DNA of 64,000 nt. Origin: Eubacteriaceae bacterium (lineage in GTDB: Bacteria; Bacillota; Clostridia; Peptostreptococcales; Anaerovoracaceae). The position numbers and the translations under genes are program-made. The notes beneath the pieces are model-generated. The model searched no databases. It worked only from the letters and a program-made list of their open reading frames with translations, and was not told where the DNA came from. The DNA is taken from NCBI GenBank assembly GCA_902362805.1, contig CABIXY010000003.1, positions 467,140 to 531,139 of the forward strand. Direction: 5' to 3'. Below, piece by piece: positions 43,283 to 53,485 of the stretch; positions within the stretch are counted from its first letter, which is position 1; each line of letters opens with the position of its first letter.

Positions 43283-43829
43283 CGAAGAAAAAAAAGTAAA
43301 CGAAGAACTTGATGAAGAAGTTAAGAATGAAACTCCTGACACGGAAGAAACTAAAGAAGAAGAGGCCGGAGAGGAGCAGACGGAAGATCAGGCGGACACA
43401 GAGGAAAAAAGCGAAGAGGACGAAGCTCTGAACTCAAAGTATCTGAGACTGATGGCTGATTTTCAGAACTATAAGAGAAGAGTTGAAAAAGAGAAAAGTG
43501 ACATTTATGCATATGCGAATGAGAAACTCGTATCGCAGCTGCTTGATGTGATAGATAACTTTGAGAGGGCCCTGCTCCACGAGGCGGCAGACGAGTCCTT
43601 TGTCGAAGGAATGAAGATGATTTTCAAACAGCTCACTGGGGTGCTGGAGAAGGCAGGGCTGGAAGAAATAAATGCGCTTGGAGAGGACTTTGATCCGAAC
43701 TTCCATAACGCGGTCATGACGGAGGACAATGACGATTACGACAGCGGTAAAGTCACAGAAGTCATGCAGAAGGGGTATTTACTCAATAAAAAAGTGATCA
43801 GGCCTTCTATGGTAAAGGTCAACAATTAA
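43275..43829 (+). CDS. grpE: Nucleotide exchange factor GrpE
   Basis: Co-chaperone that releases ADP from DnaK. 184 residues: a long acidic, disordered N-terminus (about 1-55, Glu/Asp-rich), a coiled-coil (ALNSKYLRLMADFQNYKRRVEKEKSDIYAYANEKLV), and the C-terminal beta domain ending VIRPSMVKVNN with NPNFHNAV-like DPNFHNAVM. Its ATG lies inside the last codons of hrcA (8-base overlap); a GTG 12 bases earlier has no spaced ribosome site. Confidence 0.96.
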   Translation: MNNEEKKVNEELDEEVKNETPDTEETKEEEAGEEQTEDQADTEEKSEEDEALNSKYLRLMADFQNYKRRVEKEKSDIYAYANEKLVSQLLDVIDNFERALLHEAADESFVEGMKMIFKQLTGVLEKAGLEEINALGEDFDPNFHNAVMTEDNDDYDSGKVTEVMQKGYLLNKKVIRPSMVKVNN

Positions 43830-43840
43830 CGAGGCTTGTT

Positions 43841-43943
43841 AAAATTCCGCACTGCTTCGGTCTGGCATCACAATCTTTCACTTACGTACTTCAAGTACGT
43901 GCATTCGAGATAGCTCGCCGAAACCTATGCATTGCAAAATTTT
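43841..43943 (+). repeat. Long imperfect palindrome G1 between grpE and dnaK
   Basis: About 103 bases: arms AAAATT, GCA/TGC, TTCGG/CCGAA and ACGTACTT/AAGTACGT fold around a centre near 43892. Preceded by GGCTTGTTAAAATT. Same design as G2 after dnaK. Confidence 0.75.
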
Positions 43944-44026
43944 TTCATCGCTTCAAGTTTTTGAATCGATAAACCAAAAGGTCTACAGAAAAATGAATTT
44001 TAGAGAATTTTAAGGAGGAAAATAAA

Positions 44027-45910
<1,884 letters not shown>

Positions 45911-46037
45911 AAATGCTTGTTAAATTCGCTCTCAGCGTTGTTGTGCGCCAGGTTCTGCGGTGCTCATGTACTTCAAGTACATTCTGCTCCTCGACCTGTC
46001 GTACGCCTAGCTGAGAACGAATTTTCCGGCACATTTG
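45911..46037 (+). repeat. Long imperfect palindrome G2 after dnaK
   Basis: AAATTCG (45922) pairs with CGAATTT (46024), CTCAGC with GCTGAG, CAGGT with ACCTG, GTACTT with AAGTAC at the centre; outer AAATG/CATTT extend it. About 120 bases, starting at the dnaK stop codon. Confidence 0.82.
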
Positions 46038-46065
46038 AATTTGACGATTGCCCGTGGCGGTGTTG

Positions 46066-46146
46066 AAGCCCTAGCCCGATTTGCGGGCGGCAAATCGTTG
46101 GCAGGTCTTATGCGATAGATTCCCAAATCTGTGATTTGGTGAATCT
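46066..46146 (-). repeat. Double-hairpin repeat, copy E (minus orientation)
   Basis: On the minus strand: H1 GATTC-a-CCAAATC/GATTTGG-GAATC, linker TATCGCATAAGACC, H2 GATTTGC/GCAAATC ending GGGCTAGGG. Sub-family of copy B. The following 46150-46250 holds another GTAC-centred imperfect palindrome. Both lie in the 430-base gap between dnaK and dnaJ. Confidence 0.75.
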
Positions 46147-46276
46147 TACCGCCAACCTGCGGCTTGCGCGCTCCTCACGTACGATTAGTACGCTCCGGTG
46201 CTTGCGGCCTGGGTTCCTAGCCACGAACAATTTTTCTGGCGCACGAAAGCTTGTTAAATTCGCGAATATGATATGT

Positions 46277-46315
46277 AAATTTGCTCATGGCGGCAGGTCC
46301 GCCAGGAGCAAATTT
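46277..46315 (+). repeat. Hairpin just before dnaJ
   Basis: AAATTTGCTC-nn-GGCGG/CCGCC-nn-GAGCAAATTT, perfect 10-bp plus 5-bp stem, ending about 15 bases before the dnaJ ribosome site; could be a processing or translation-control stem. Confidence 0.7.
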
Positions 46316-46343
46316 TACTGCGTTAAGAAGGAAGGTGAAAATG

Positions 46344-47492
46344 ATGGCAGATAAAAGAGATTATTATGAAGTCCTTGGCCTGAAAAAAGGGGCAAGTGAC
46401 GATGAGATAAAAAAAGCCTTCCGAAAGATGGCTATGAAGTACCATCCTGACAAAAATCCAGGAGATAAAACTGCCGAAGAGATGTTCAAAGAAGTCAACG
46501 AGGCATATAGCGTCTTGTCAGATCCAGACAAGAAGAGCAAATATGACAAATTCGGTCATGCTGGCGTAGATCCTAATGCAGGATTTGGAGGCGGCGGTTT
46601 CGGCGGCTTCGGCGGAGGCGGCGGTTTTGACGATATATTTGATATGTTTGGAAGTATGTTCGGAGGTGGTTTTGGCGGCGGTAATGCTAGCAGAAAGAAT
46701 GGCCCGATGAAGGGCAGAGATTTGCAGAAGGCGATTACCATCGACTTTGAAGAGGCTGCTTTCGGAACGAAAAAAGAAATCAGTATCAACAAATACGTTC
46801 AGTGTCCAAAATGCAAAGGGGAAGGAACCGCCCCTGGTACTGAGAAAAAAACCTGCGGAAAGTGCGGTGGAACCGGTCAGGTTCACACTGTACAGAGAAC
46901 GCCTTTTGGACAGTTCCAGAGCACGGGACCGTGTCCTGACTGTGGAGGAAAAGGAACGATTATCGAGACGCCATGTCCTGACTGTGGCGGAACCGGAAAA
47001 ATTCGCAAGAATATCAAGATCAACGTGGATATTCCGGCAGGTGTAGACAATGACAGCGTCATTCCAATCAGAGGACAGGGAGAGCCGGGCGAAAACGGCG
47101 GACCGAGCGGGGATCTGTATGTAGTCATCACAGTGAAACCGCACAAGATGTTTAAGCGCGATCGAGATAACCTGTACTTAGATATTCCAATTTCCTTCAA
47201 CCAGGCAGCGTTGGGGGATGAAATCACCGTCCCGACTCTCGATGGGAAGGTGTCCTACAAGGTGCCGGCAGGAACCCAGCCTGGCACAGTCTTCAGACTG
47301 AAGGGCAAGGGCATGAAGAACGTGAGAAATGGCAAAATGGGCGACCTATATGTAAAAGTCATTCTGGAAGTTCCGACCAAACTCAGCTCCAAACAGAAAA
47401 AAGCTGTGGAAGAGATGGGCAAGGCTCTGGACAACAATTGCTACCAGAAGAAGTCCGGATTTGCAGAGAAGATGAAAGAGTTATTCAAATAG
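46344..47492 (+). CDS. dnaJ: Chaperone protein DnaJ (Hsp40)
   Basis: Stimulates DnaK ATPase and hands over substrates. 382 residues: J domain with HPDKN (residues ~33-37), Gly/Phe-rich region (about 75-115), four zinc repeats [32 protein letters not shown], then the C-terminal substrate domain. Of two adjacent ATGs the second (46344) is better spaced from GGAAGGTG. The gap to dnaK is unusually long and filled by palindromic repeats. A terminator follows the stop. Confidence 0.98.
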   Translation: MADKRDYYEVLGLKKGASDDEIKKAFRKMAMKYHPDKNPGDKTAEEMFKEVNEAYSVLSDPDKKSKYDKFGHAGVDPNAGFGGGGFGGFGGGGGFDDIFDMFGSMFGGGFGGGNASRKNGPMKGRDLQKAITIDFEEAAFGTKKEISINKYVQCPKCKGEGTAPGTEKKTCGKCGGTGQVHTVQRTPFGQFQSTGPCPDCGGKGTIIETPCPDCGGTGKIRKNIKINVDIPAGVDNDSVIPIRGQGEPGENGGPSGDLYVVITVKPHKMFKRDRDNLYLDIPISFNQAALGDEITVPTLDGKVSYKVPAGTQPGTVFRLKGKGMKNVRNGKMGDLYVKVILEVPTKLSSKQKKAVEEMGKALDNNCYQKKSGFAEKMKELFK

Positions 47493-47497
47493 AAGCG

Positions 47498-47543
47498 AAA
47501 GAGCTGCTGCCCTTGACCAGATCAAGTGCGACAGCTCTTTTTG
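47498..47543 (+). terminator. Terminator of the hrcA-dnaJ operon
   Basis: AAAGAGCTG and CAGCTCTTTTT arms with a long loop, 6 bases after the dnaJ stop. Confidence 0.83.
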
Positions 47544-47723
47544 CGTGACAAGTATGGAACTCTACACGGACAAATCCATGAACTGCGTAACCTTGGCTAC
47601 AGGGCTGTTTATCAGCTTGTAAAGCAGGGTCAGATAATGAGAATGATCGTGATTTCTGTCCGCAATGATGAAGCCGTCTATAAGGCAGCGGAACGAGGGA
47701 TTCGTGATATGATCAAAAAATAA
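47526..47723 (+). pseudogene. C-terminal fragment of a RelE/ParE-family toxin
   Basis: From about 47544 the frame reads LHGQIHELRNLGYRAVYQLVKQGQIMRMIVISVRNDEAVYKAAERGI: the core beta strands and the VYKAAERR-type end of RelE/ParE toxins. The first ~40 residues are missing and the frame opens inside the dnaJ terminator with only a GTG. An N-terminal toxin fragment lies 2.7 kb downstream (50389-50460), in the same orientation but in the wrong order for a simple insertion. Confidence 0.7.
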
Positions 47724-47832
47724 CAGAATAGCAAAGAAGATCATGAGGAGCGCCCCCTGGAGAGATTTCGGGGGGCTTCTTTTGGAGGCAGCAGAATCTC
47801 CTGCCCAGGCCTTGAGAACTCTGTGAAATTGC

Positions 47833-47863
47833 TTGACTATACGGTAACCATATACTTTAAAAT
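47833..47863 (+). promoter_or_regulatory. MerR-type promoter (19-bp spacer) with dyad operator
   Basis: TTGACT (47833-47838), 19-base spacer, TAAAAT (47858-47863). The spacer contains TATACGGT-a-ACCATATA (47838-47854), centred as in MerR-family operators, where the regulator untwists an overlong spacer. The MerR gene at 49310-50140 is the probable regulator. Confidence 0.85.
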
Positions 47864-47890
47864 AGTAAGAGAATGATGGAGGTGGACATT

Positions 47891-49309
47891 TTGAAGCTAC
47901 AGTTTCATACAAAATTATCATATGGAATCGGGGGATTGGCCGATAACGCCATGTTTACACTGATTGAGACGTTTCTCTTGTTTTATTTGACCACTGTTGT
48001 GGGCATCAAACCGGCCACGGCGGGAACGATATTAGCTTTGGGCTGCATTTGGGAAGCCTTTTGTGGTCCGATCAGCGGATATCTTTCGGACAATATCGAA
48101 ACCAGATTTGGCAAGAGAAAACCATTTCTACTGGCGGCGGCAGTACCGGCGGCGATTGTTACCAGCCTGCTCTTTACATCCATAGATATGAGCTATGGCC
48201 TCAAAGTTGTCTATTACGGATTGATGACCATCCTCTTTTGGTGGTGTTTCGCTATTTTTTTCGTGCCATATATGACGTGGGGTTCTGAACTGACGACCGA
48301 TTACCACGAGCGGACGGTACTCCGGTCTTATGCTTACGTATTTAACCAGATTGGCAAAGGGCTGGGCATGGTCATGCCGTCAGTCTTTGTGGCGTTTCTC
48401 ATAGGTATGGGCAGGACTCTAGAGCAGTCCTGGTCGGCAGTAGGCATCCTGGTCGGCGTTGCCAGCGGGGCAGCACTTTTGATCTGCGCCTTGACCATCA
48501 AAAAGACCGATGTGCCGAATTTCGTGAAAGATCCAAATAAGGAAAAGGTCCTGACTGTGAAAAATGTCAAGAATATGTTCAAGGAGTATTTTCAGATTTT
48601 GAAGTTGAAACCGATCAGGTATATCATCGGATCCAGTCTGATTTACCTCATCGCCAACACGATTTTCGCATCGGATATGGTTTATTATTTTACTTATAAC
48701 TTAGGGCTGCCGGCTGTGCAGATCTCGGCGATTACACTGCTGATGACGGTAGCAGGAATCCTCCTCACGCCTATGATCGCGGCTTGCTCCGGCAAAACAG
48801 ATAAAAAAATCACCTTCATGGCAGGGATGATATTCAGTGGAATCGTTCTCATCGGGGCGAGAGTCATTGGTGTCAATTCTTTTACAGCCTGCTGCCTCAT
48901 GTGTGGCCTCTTCGCTGTGGGAAACACTTGCTACTGGCAGCTGATGCCGTCGATGATTTATGATGTCTGTGAGGCTGAAGAACTGGCCTCTGGCGAAAAA
49001 CATTCAGGTGCGGTCATTTCTCTGCAGGCGTTGTCCGAATCCTTGTCCACGGCTGCCGGTGTTCAGATTTTGGGAATCATCTTGGAACAGGCTGGCTTTA
49101 ACGAGGCGGCGACTGTGCAGGGCGCCGCAGCGCTCACCTGGGTCAGCAACAGCTTTTCTCTTCTTCCGGGAATCGGCATGCTCATCGTGGCCTTTGTCAT
49201 CAGCCGTTATCCCATCAACAAACATACCTTCCCAAGGATTTTAGAAGGAGTGGAGAAGCGCAGGCGAGGGGAGCCGGTAAACATGGATGATTATGACGAT
49301 ATCTTTTGA
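47891..49309 (+). CDS. GPH-family (MelB-like) MFS symporter
   Basis: 472 residues with twelve hydrophobic helices, of the glycoside-pentoside-hexuronide:cation symporter family: KLSYGIGGLADNAMFTLIETFLLFYLTTVVGIKPATAGTI at the N-terminus and the loop SDNIETRFGKRKPFLL. The start is TTG at 47891, five bases after GGAGGTGG; upstream ATGs overlap that site. The gene has a MerR-type promoter and abuts (end to end) a convergent MerR gene. Many family members carry sugars, but this branch also includes carriers of other small molecules; substrate unknown. Confidence 0.87.
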   Translation: MKLQFHTKLSYGIGGLADNAMFTLIETFLLFYLTTVVGIKPATAGTILALGCIWEAFCGPISGYLSDNIETRFGKRKPFLLAAAVPAAIVTSLLFTSIDMSYGLKVVYYGLMTILFWWCFAIFFVPYMTWGSELTTDYHERTVLRSYAYVFNQIGKGLGMVMPSVFVAFLIGMGRTLEQSWSAVGILVGVASGAALLICALTIKKTDVPNFVKDPNKEKVLTVKNVKNMFKEYFQILKLKPIRYIIGSSLIYLIANTIFASDMVYYFTYNLGLPAVQISAITLLMTVAGILLTPMIAACSGKTDKKITFMAGMIFSGIVLIGARVIGVNSFTACCLMCGLFAVGNTCYWQLMPSMIYDVCEAEELASGEKHSGAVISLQALSESLSTAAGVQILGIILEQAGFNEAATVQGAAALTWVSNSFSLLPGIGMLIVAFVISRYPINKHTFPRILEGVEKRRRGEPVNMDDYDDIF

Positions 49310-50140
49310 TCATTCGATGATTTTGATTGAGACTTTGACCATGTAGTTATAGTATCCGTTGACCGACAGGTCGTCCAGAATCACATCCTCGTAAAAGTGA
49401 TCGCCTATGGTGAGGCCGCAGCGATCTGCATACGCTATGATTGCCAGGCAGAGCTTGCTGACGTTGTCGTAACCGTGATTGTCGTAGATGCCGATATAGC
49501 GGGCGCCTTTGTCAAAGAAGGCGTCTTGGAATCCGCTTTCTCTGAGTACGGAAGGATCCACAACGCTATAGAATTTTGAATACCGATAACCCTCTGGGGT
49601 CACGCTGTCCTTTGGTATCATACCGCCGATGGCATAGGCGCCTTGGATCCCCAGGCTGTGACAGTAGTTGAAATGTTCCGATACGGCTTCTGCCACGGCT
49701 TTTTCGTCTCCCAGTCCTTTGTAACTGGTCTCGACAAGATATTCGTCAGGAACATAGTCGATGATGATCTCACCCACCTTTGCCGCCATGCCTTCTCTGG
49801 TAAGGTTGATTTTTGCATCCACGTATTTCTTTGCTGTTGCAAGCCTTTTCATCATCAGGTCCATCTCTGCTTTTTTGTTTTCAAGAAGTTCGATCAAAGC
49901 CTCCGGCGAACGGTGATCCATGTGGGCTTTGATTTCTTTTAAGGGAACCTTCAGATCTTTGAACATGGTCAGCACAGAAAAAGTCTCGAGCTGCGTATAG
50001 GAATAGTAGCGATAGCCGTTTTCACCTTTGATTTCGGGCTGGAAAATACCGATTTCGTCGTAGTGGAACAAGGTCTGTTTTTTGACACCAGCCAGCTTTG
50101 CAAATTCTCCTGTGGTAAAATAATCTTTCATCTTTTTCAT
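49310..50140 (-). CDS. MerR-family regulator with effector-binding domain
   Basis: 276 residues: N-terminal MerR winged helix ([48 protein letters not shown]), a coiled coil (about 75-118), and a C-terminal GyrI-like ligand domain of the BmrR type (about 125-276). Regulators of this type bind drugs or metabolites. The ATG at 50140 has GGGAGG six bases upstream. Its stop touches the stop of the transporter gene, which has a 19-bp-spacer promoter with a matching dyad, so it probably activates that gene. Confidence 0.9.
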   Translation of the reverse strand: MKKMKDYFTTGEFAKLAGVKKQTLFHYDEIGIFQPEIKGENGYRYYSYTQLETFSVLTMFKDLKVPLKEIKAHMDHRSPEALIELLENKKAEMDLMMKRLATAKKYVDAKINLTREGMAAKVGEIIIDYVPDEYLVETSYKGLGDEKAVAEAVSEHFNYCHSLGIQGAYAIGGMIPKDSVTPEGYRYSKFYSVVDPSVLRESGFQDAFFDKGARYIGIYDNHGYDNVSKLCLAIIAYADRCGLTIGDHFYEDVILDDLSVNGYYNYMVKVSIKIIE

Positions 50141-50258
50141 GAGCCGCCTCCCGAGGATTTTCAATTAATAACAGTTTAGCAGAGCGCGACGAGAAGTGCA
50201 ATGAGGGCGGGGGCGTTTTTCTTGAAGTGGATTAGAAATTATGCTAATATGAATATAA

Positions 50259-50460
50259 GAAATTCGGAAAGTAAGAGAACTGGCTCGATTAGAATTAATG
50301 CATGAACTTCAGAAGGGGCTTCAGGATATAGAATCTGGCAGAGTAGTGCGTGTTGATAAGTGCTTTTCACGGTTGAAGAGGTAATGGTATGGGAGAATAT
50401 CAAATTGTAATATCGTTAAATGCCAGCGGTGACATAGAAAACATCTATAGAAGAAAATAA
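50259..50460 (+). pseudogene. Toxin-antitoxin debris: antitoxin C-terminus and RelE/ParE N-terminus
   Basis: 50259-50384 encodes LMHELQKGLQDIESGRVVRVDKCFSRLKR before a stop, the pattern of RelB/Phd-type antitoxin ends. Four bases on, an ATG at 50389 begins MGEYQIVISLNASGDIENIY, the usual start of a RelE/ParE toxin, but it stops after 23 codons. The antitoxin has no start codon for its N-terminal half. The missing toxin C-terminus is matched by the fragment at 47526-47723. Confidence 0.7.
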
Positions 50461-50547
50461 AAAGATAAATATTTTGCCTGTGAGGTACGACAGAATGAAC
50501 TAGAGAGAGTATTTTGACCAGTCACACTTTTAAAGGAGGAAAGCAAA

Positions 50548-51513
50548 TTGAAATATATCGAAATCAACATCGAAACGGAGAGCCAGGGCATCGAGGCGGT
50601 GGTCAGCGAACTGATGAATCTGGGCATCACGGATACGGTAGTGGAAGACCCCAGGGATATTGAAGATCTGATGGACAAGAAACAGACTTACGACTGGGAC
50701 TATCTGGACGATGAGATCATCGAGAAGATGAAGGACAAACCCAAGGTGACGGTGTTTTTTGAAGATTCAGAAGAGAATCGGGGACGCATCCGCGAAATCG
50801 AACTGGCCATGGCGGGGCTGAAAGCAAAAGCGCAGGCCGGAGACTACGGACAAGGCATGGATTTTGGAACGCTGCAAGTCATCAGCAAGGTGGATGACGA
50901 CGCCCAGTGGAAGGACAAGTGGAAGGAATACTTCAAGCCATCGAAGATTTCTGAGCACATCGTGGTGAAACCTACCTGGGAGCCTTATAAAAATCGGCAG
51001 GGCGATCTGGTCATTGAAATCGATCCGGGCATGGCTTTTGGCACGGGAACCCACGAGACGACTTCCCTCTGTGTAAAAATGCTGGAAAGCTATCAGAAGG
51101 AAGGTGACAAGGTTCTTGACGTGGGCTGCGGAAGCGGGATTTTGTCCATCGCCGCTGCGCTTCTTTCGGCAGAGGACGTGCTGGGCATCGATATCGATCC
51201 GGTGGCTGTGGAAGTCGCGGCAGAGAACATCGCATTGAACAAAGTAGGCGCTTGCTGCAAAGCGCAATATGGAGACCTGACCAAAGGCGTGGATTACCAG
51301 GCGGACATCATCGTGGCAAATCTGATGGCTGATCTGGTCATGATGCTGGCAGAAGATGCGGCAAAGCACCTGGTCAAGGGCGGTTATTTTATCTCGTCGG
51401 GGATTCTGGTGGAGAAGGAACTGCAGGTGGTGGAGCATCTGCGGAAGAAGGGCTTTGCCATCATGGAGGTCAGAGAAGACGGCGGCTGGTGCTGCATCGT
51501 TGCAAAAGCATAA
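50548..51513 (+). CDS. prmA: Ribosomal protein L11 methyltransferase
   Basis: SAM-dependent enzyme that trimethylates L11. 321 residues: N-terminal substrate-recognition domain beginning KYIEINIETESQGIEAVVSELMNLGI, linker DPGMAFGTGTHETT, then the Rossmann methyltransferase with motif I DVGCGSGILSIAAAL and the NPPY-like ANLMADL. Start is TTG, eight bases after AAAGGAGG. In related genomes prmA follows dnaJ immediately; here 3 kb (GPH/MerR/toxin debris) intervenes. Confidence 0.97.
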   Translation: MKYIEINIETESQGIEAVVSELMNLGITDTVVEDPRDIEDLMDKKQTYDWDYLDDEIIEKMKDKPKVTVFFEDSEENRGRIREIELAMAGLKAKAQAGDYGQGMDFGTLQVISKVDDDAQWKDKWKEYFKPSKISEHIVVKPTWEPYKNRQGDLVIEIDPGMAFGTGTHETTSLCVKMLESYQKEGDKVLDVGCGSGILSIAAALLSAEDVLGIDIDPVAVEVAAENIALNKVGACCKAQYGDLTKGVDYQADIIVANLMADLVMMLAEDAAKHLVKGGYFISSGILVEKELQVVEHLRKKGFAIMEVREDGGWCCIVAKA

Positions 51514-51530
51514 CAGCATAACGAATCGTA

Positions 51531-51565
51531 AAAAAATCCGGGGTATGAGAAACTCCGGATTTTTT
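51531..51565 (+). terminator. Terminator after prmA
   Basis: AAATCCGG and CCGGATTT arms around a short loop, followed by TTTT. Confidence 0.9.
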
Positions 51566-51643
51566 CTAGTGCAAGCTGCTTTTATGGAAGCAGAATACCC
51601 CCTGCAGAGCACTCTTTTAACCTCTATTGACGTAAAAAAACAC

Positions 51644-51777
51644 AAAAACACCTAAAAATCTGATGACTGCAAAGGGAGTATCTCTGCGGCGATGACTGTA
51701 ACCGTTGAAACTTCGTCATGGTCTTTGTCCAACCCGCTGCTTCCGCCCTTCAACGCCCAGAATCTTTAGGTGTTTTT
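51644..51777. repeat. Palindrome-bounded 134-bp element
   Basis: AAAAACACCTAAAAATCTG (51644-51662) and CAGAATCTTTAGGTGTTTTT (51758-51777) are near-perfect inverted ends; an inner ATGAC/GTCAT hairpin lies between. Read on the minus strand it ends in a T-rich tail (TTTTTGTGTTTTTTT), so it could be a small RNA with terminator or a short mobile element. No gene recognised. Confidence 0.6.
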
Positions 51778-51937
51778 GGCCTATTTTGATAAAATGACGG
51801 GTAAAACCTGTGCGGTGCCGGCACGACAAGGGCAAGTGGAATCATTTAGCTGTGATACGTAGTTGAAAATGGCGATGATTTTACGGGTGATTGAATGGAA
51901 TATAGGGGGCGGGGGTATATGATGCGCGTTTTGCACG

Positions 51938-52206
51938 ATAAGGTTAGGTTTTTTGCCGCTGCCTTGCAAATCTCGCGTAACTCAGTGACAGTCTCAACAG
52001 CCATTACCCAGGAAAACAGATGGGACTGCTCCCGGAATCTGCGGCAATACCGCATATGGTTATTTTTTCGGAATGTAGGCGGCATTTGCATGGTTGAGAT
52101 TCATACAAAAAATAACCAGAATCAGATATACCCCTCTGTTGCTGCGCCTAGCTTCAAACTCGGTTACGCAGGAGTGCTCGGATATATCCAAAAAACCTAA
52201 CCTTAT
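51938..52206. mobile_element. 269-bp element with 17-bp perfect inverted ends
   Basis: ATAAGGTTAGGTTTTTT (51938-51954) is repeated exactly inverted at 52190-52206. Inside lies a second inverted pair GGTTATTTTTT/AAAAAATAACC (about 52057-52118). No target duplication is obvious. The 101-codon frame across it has no recognisable domain. Between prmA and padR (850 bases) this and the preceding element account for most of the sequence. Confidence 0.65.
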
Positions 52207-52278
52207 TGTAACGGGACATGTTTTGGGGACAGATTCTTTTTCGATTATTTAAGACAGAAGCGAGCGAAATAATTCAGC

Positions 52279-52333
52279 TTGACAATTCTGCTATCTTGCA
52301 TTACAATATAGTTGTATCTTGCAATGCAAGGTA
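52279..52333 (+). promoter_or_regulatory. padR promoter and PadR-type operator
   Basis: TTGACA (52279-52284), 17 bases, TACAAT (52302-52307). A dyad TATCTTGC-aat-GCAAGGTA lies at 52315-52333, and a half-site TATCTTGCA sits inside the spacer (52292-52300), so PadR bound here would block its own transcription. Confidence 0.85.
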
Positions 52334-52362
52334 GTCTGTTTTGTTCAAAAGGAGTGAGAAAA

Positions 52363-52680
52363 ATGATTCCATCACAGATGCTGAAAGGAGTTCTGGAGGG
52401 CTGCATCCTGGCTGTCATTCGGGAGGAAGAGACTTATGGATATGAGATTACGACCAAGCTGGAAGGATATGGGTTTGGCAGCGTGGCAGAGGGGACGATC
52501 TATCCGATCCTGCTGCGGCTGGAGAAGAACGGCAGCATCGTTGCCGAAGCGAAACCATCCCCGGCAGGGCCGAAGCGGAAGTATTATCATCTGACAGAGA
52601 CCGGGCAAAAGAGTTTGGAAGAGTTTTGCCGCAACTGGCAGGCTATCAGTGAAGCGGTCAACAGCGTGTTATACGACTAA
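52363..52680 (+). CDS. PadR-family transcriptional regulator
   Basis: 105-residue winged-helix protein: MLKGVLEGCILAVIREEETYGYEITTKLEGYGFGSVAEGTIYPILLRLEKNGSI and GPKRKYYHLTETGQKSLEEF are diagnostic. The start is set by AAAAGGAG. It probably represses its own operon through the dyad in its promoter. The next two genes encode membrane proteins; PadR plus a DUF1048-type membrane protein is a recurrent pair in Firmicutes, often linked to envelope or drug stress. Confidence 0.93.
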   Translation: MIPSQMLKGVLEGCILAVIREEETYGYEITTKLEGYGFGSVAEGTIYPILLRLEKNGSIVAEAKPSPAGPKRKYYHLTETGQKSLEEFCRNWQAISEAVNSVLYD

Positions 52681-52762
52681 CGCCAATCCACGCACTTCGT
52701 TTGCGGGGCGTTAAAGCATAAGGTCTTCCCAACAATTTTCTTTGAAAATTGGGGCAAGAACC
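52679..52762 (+). repeat. Double-hairpin repeat, copy F
   Basis: H1 AACGCC/GGCGTT with CGCA/TGCG inside (52679-52712), linker AAAGCATAAGGTC, H2 AATTTTC-ttt-GAAAATT ending GGGGCAAGAACC, eight bases before the AAGGAGG of the next gene. It begins at the padR stop codon. Confidence 0.85.
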
Positions 52763-52782
52763 ATTATAAGGAGGTAAGGGAA

Positions 52783-53454
52783 ATGAATAAAAAAGCGAGA
52801 ATGCTGGCAAAGGAAAACGAGAGAGAAGAGGAGAAAATCTGGGATGCCAGCGAGGAGGTCTATACGGATATCATCGTCTACCTGAGGGTTTCTCGGCTCT
52901 CCGAATACAATCAGGAGCTGGTGCGCAGTGACATCATCCAGATGATCCTAGATGGCCAGACGCGAGGAGAAGGGATCGGTACAGTAATCGGAGAGGATTA
53001 CAAAGGGTTTTGCGATGAAATCATCGAAACCTTTCCACCTAAGAGACTGAAAGATAAGGTGCTGGAGACCCTTGATACGACTTGTATGTGCCTGTCGATT
53101 CTGGGATTGATCAGTCTCATCTTCAACTTCATCGACAACATTCGACTGAAGAATCACCTTTTCACCTATTCCCTATCGGCGGCGGATGTGGTAAACTTTA
53201 TTGTGATTGTAACCATAGCCAATCTGGTCGTCTATGTGATCTGCAAAGGCGCTTTTGAGCAACCGAAGAAAGAAAGCAAGGTCAGACTCGTTTTAGAGGG
53301 TGCCTTTATCTTTGCTCTGCTTACGGGGATCTTCGTCTGTGCAAAGCTTTTTCTGGACAATTACGCGGTGCAGTTCAACATGGTCATCGCAGCGGTAGTC
53401 ATCGCAGTGGCGTATGTGATTCACAGAGTCATCGGGATCAGAGATCTGGCTTAA
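52783..53454 (+). CDS. PadR-associated membrane protein (DUF1048-like)
   Basis: 223 residues. The first ~100 are cytoplasmic and helical, with GEDYKGFCDEIIETFP resembling the GEDVAAFCDELL segment of DUF1048 proteins. Four hydrophobic helices follow (about 104-124, 138-160, 168-188, 192-213). AAGGAGG precedes the ATG. Its translation start lies immediately after repeat copy F. Probably repressed by PadR upstream; function unknown. Confidence 0.75.
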   Translation: MNKKARMLAKENEREEEKIWDASEEVYTDIIVYLRVSRLSEYNQELVRSDIIQMILDGQTRGEGIGTVIGEDYKGFCDEIIETFPPKRLKDKVLETLDTTCMCLSILGLISLIFNFIDNIRLKNHLFTYSLSAADVVNFIVIVTIANLVVYVICKGAFEQPKKESKVRLVLEGAFIFALLTGIFVCAKLFLDNYAVQFNMVIAAVVIAVAYVIHRVIGIRDLA

Positions 53455-53485
53455 GACTAAAATTGATAACGAGGAGGTTGCCTGA

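Noticed and set aside
51895..52200. 101-codon frame upstream of padR
   Set aside because: It covers the 269-bp inverted-end element and ends just before its right end; composition is not protein-like and no ribosome site is seen.
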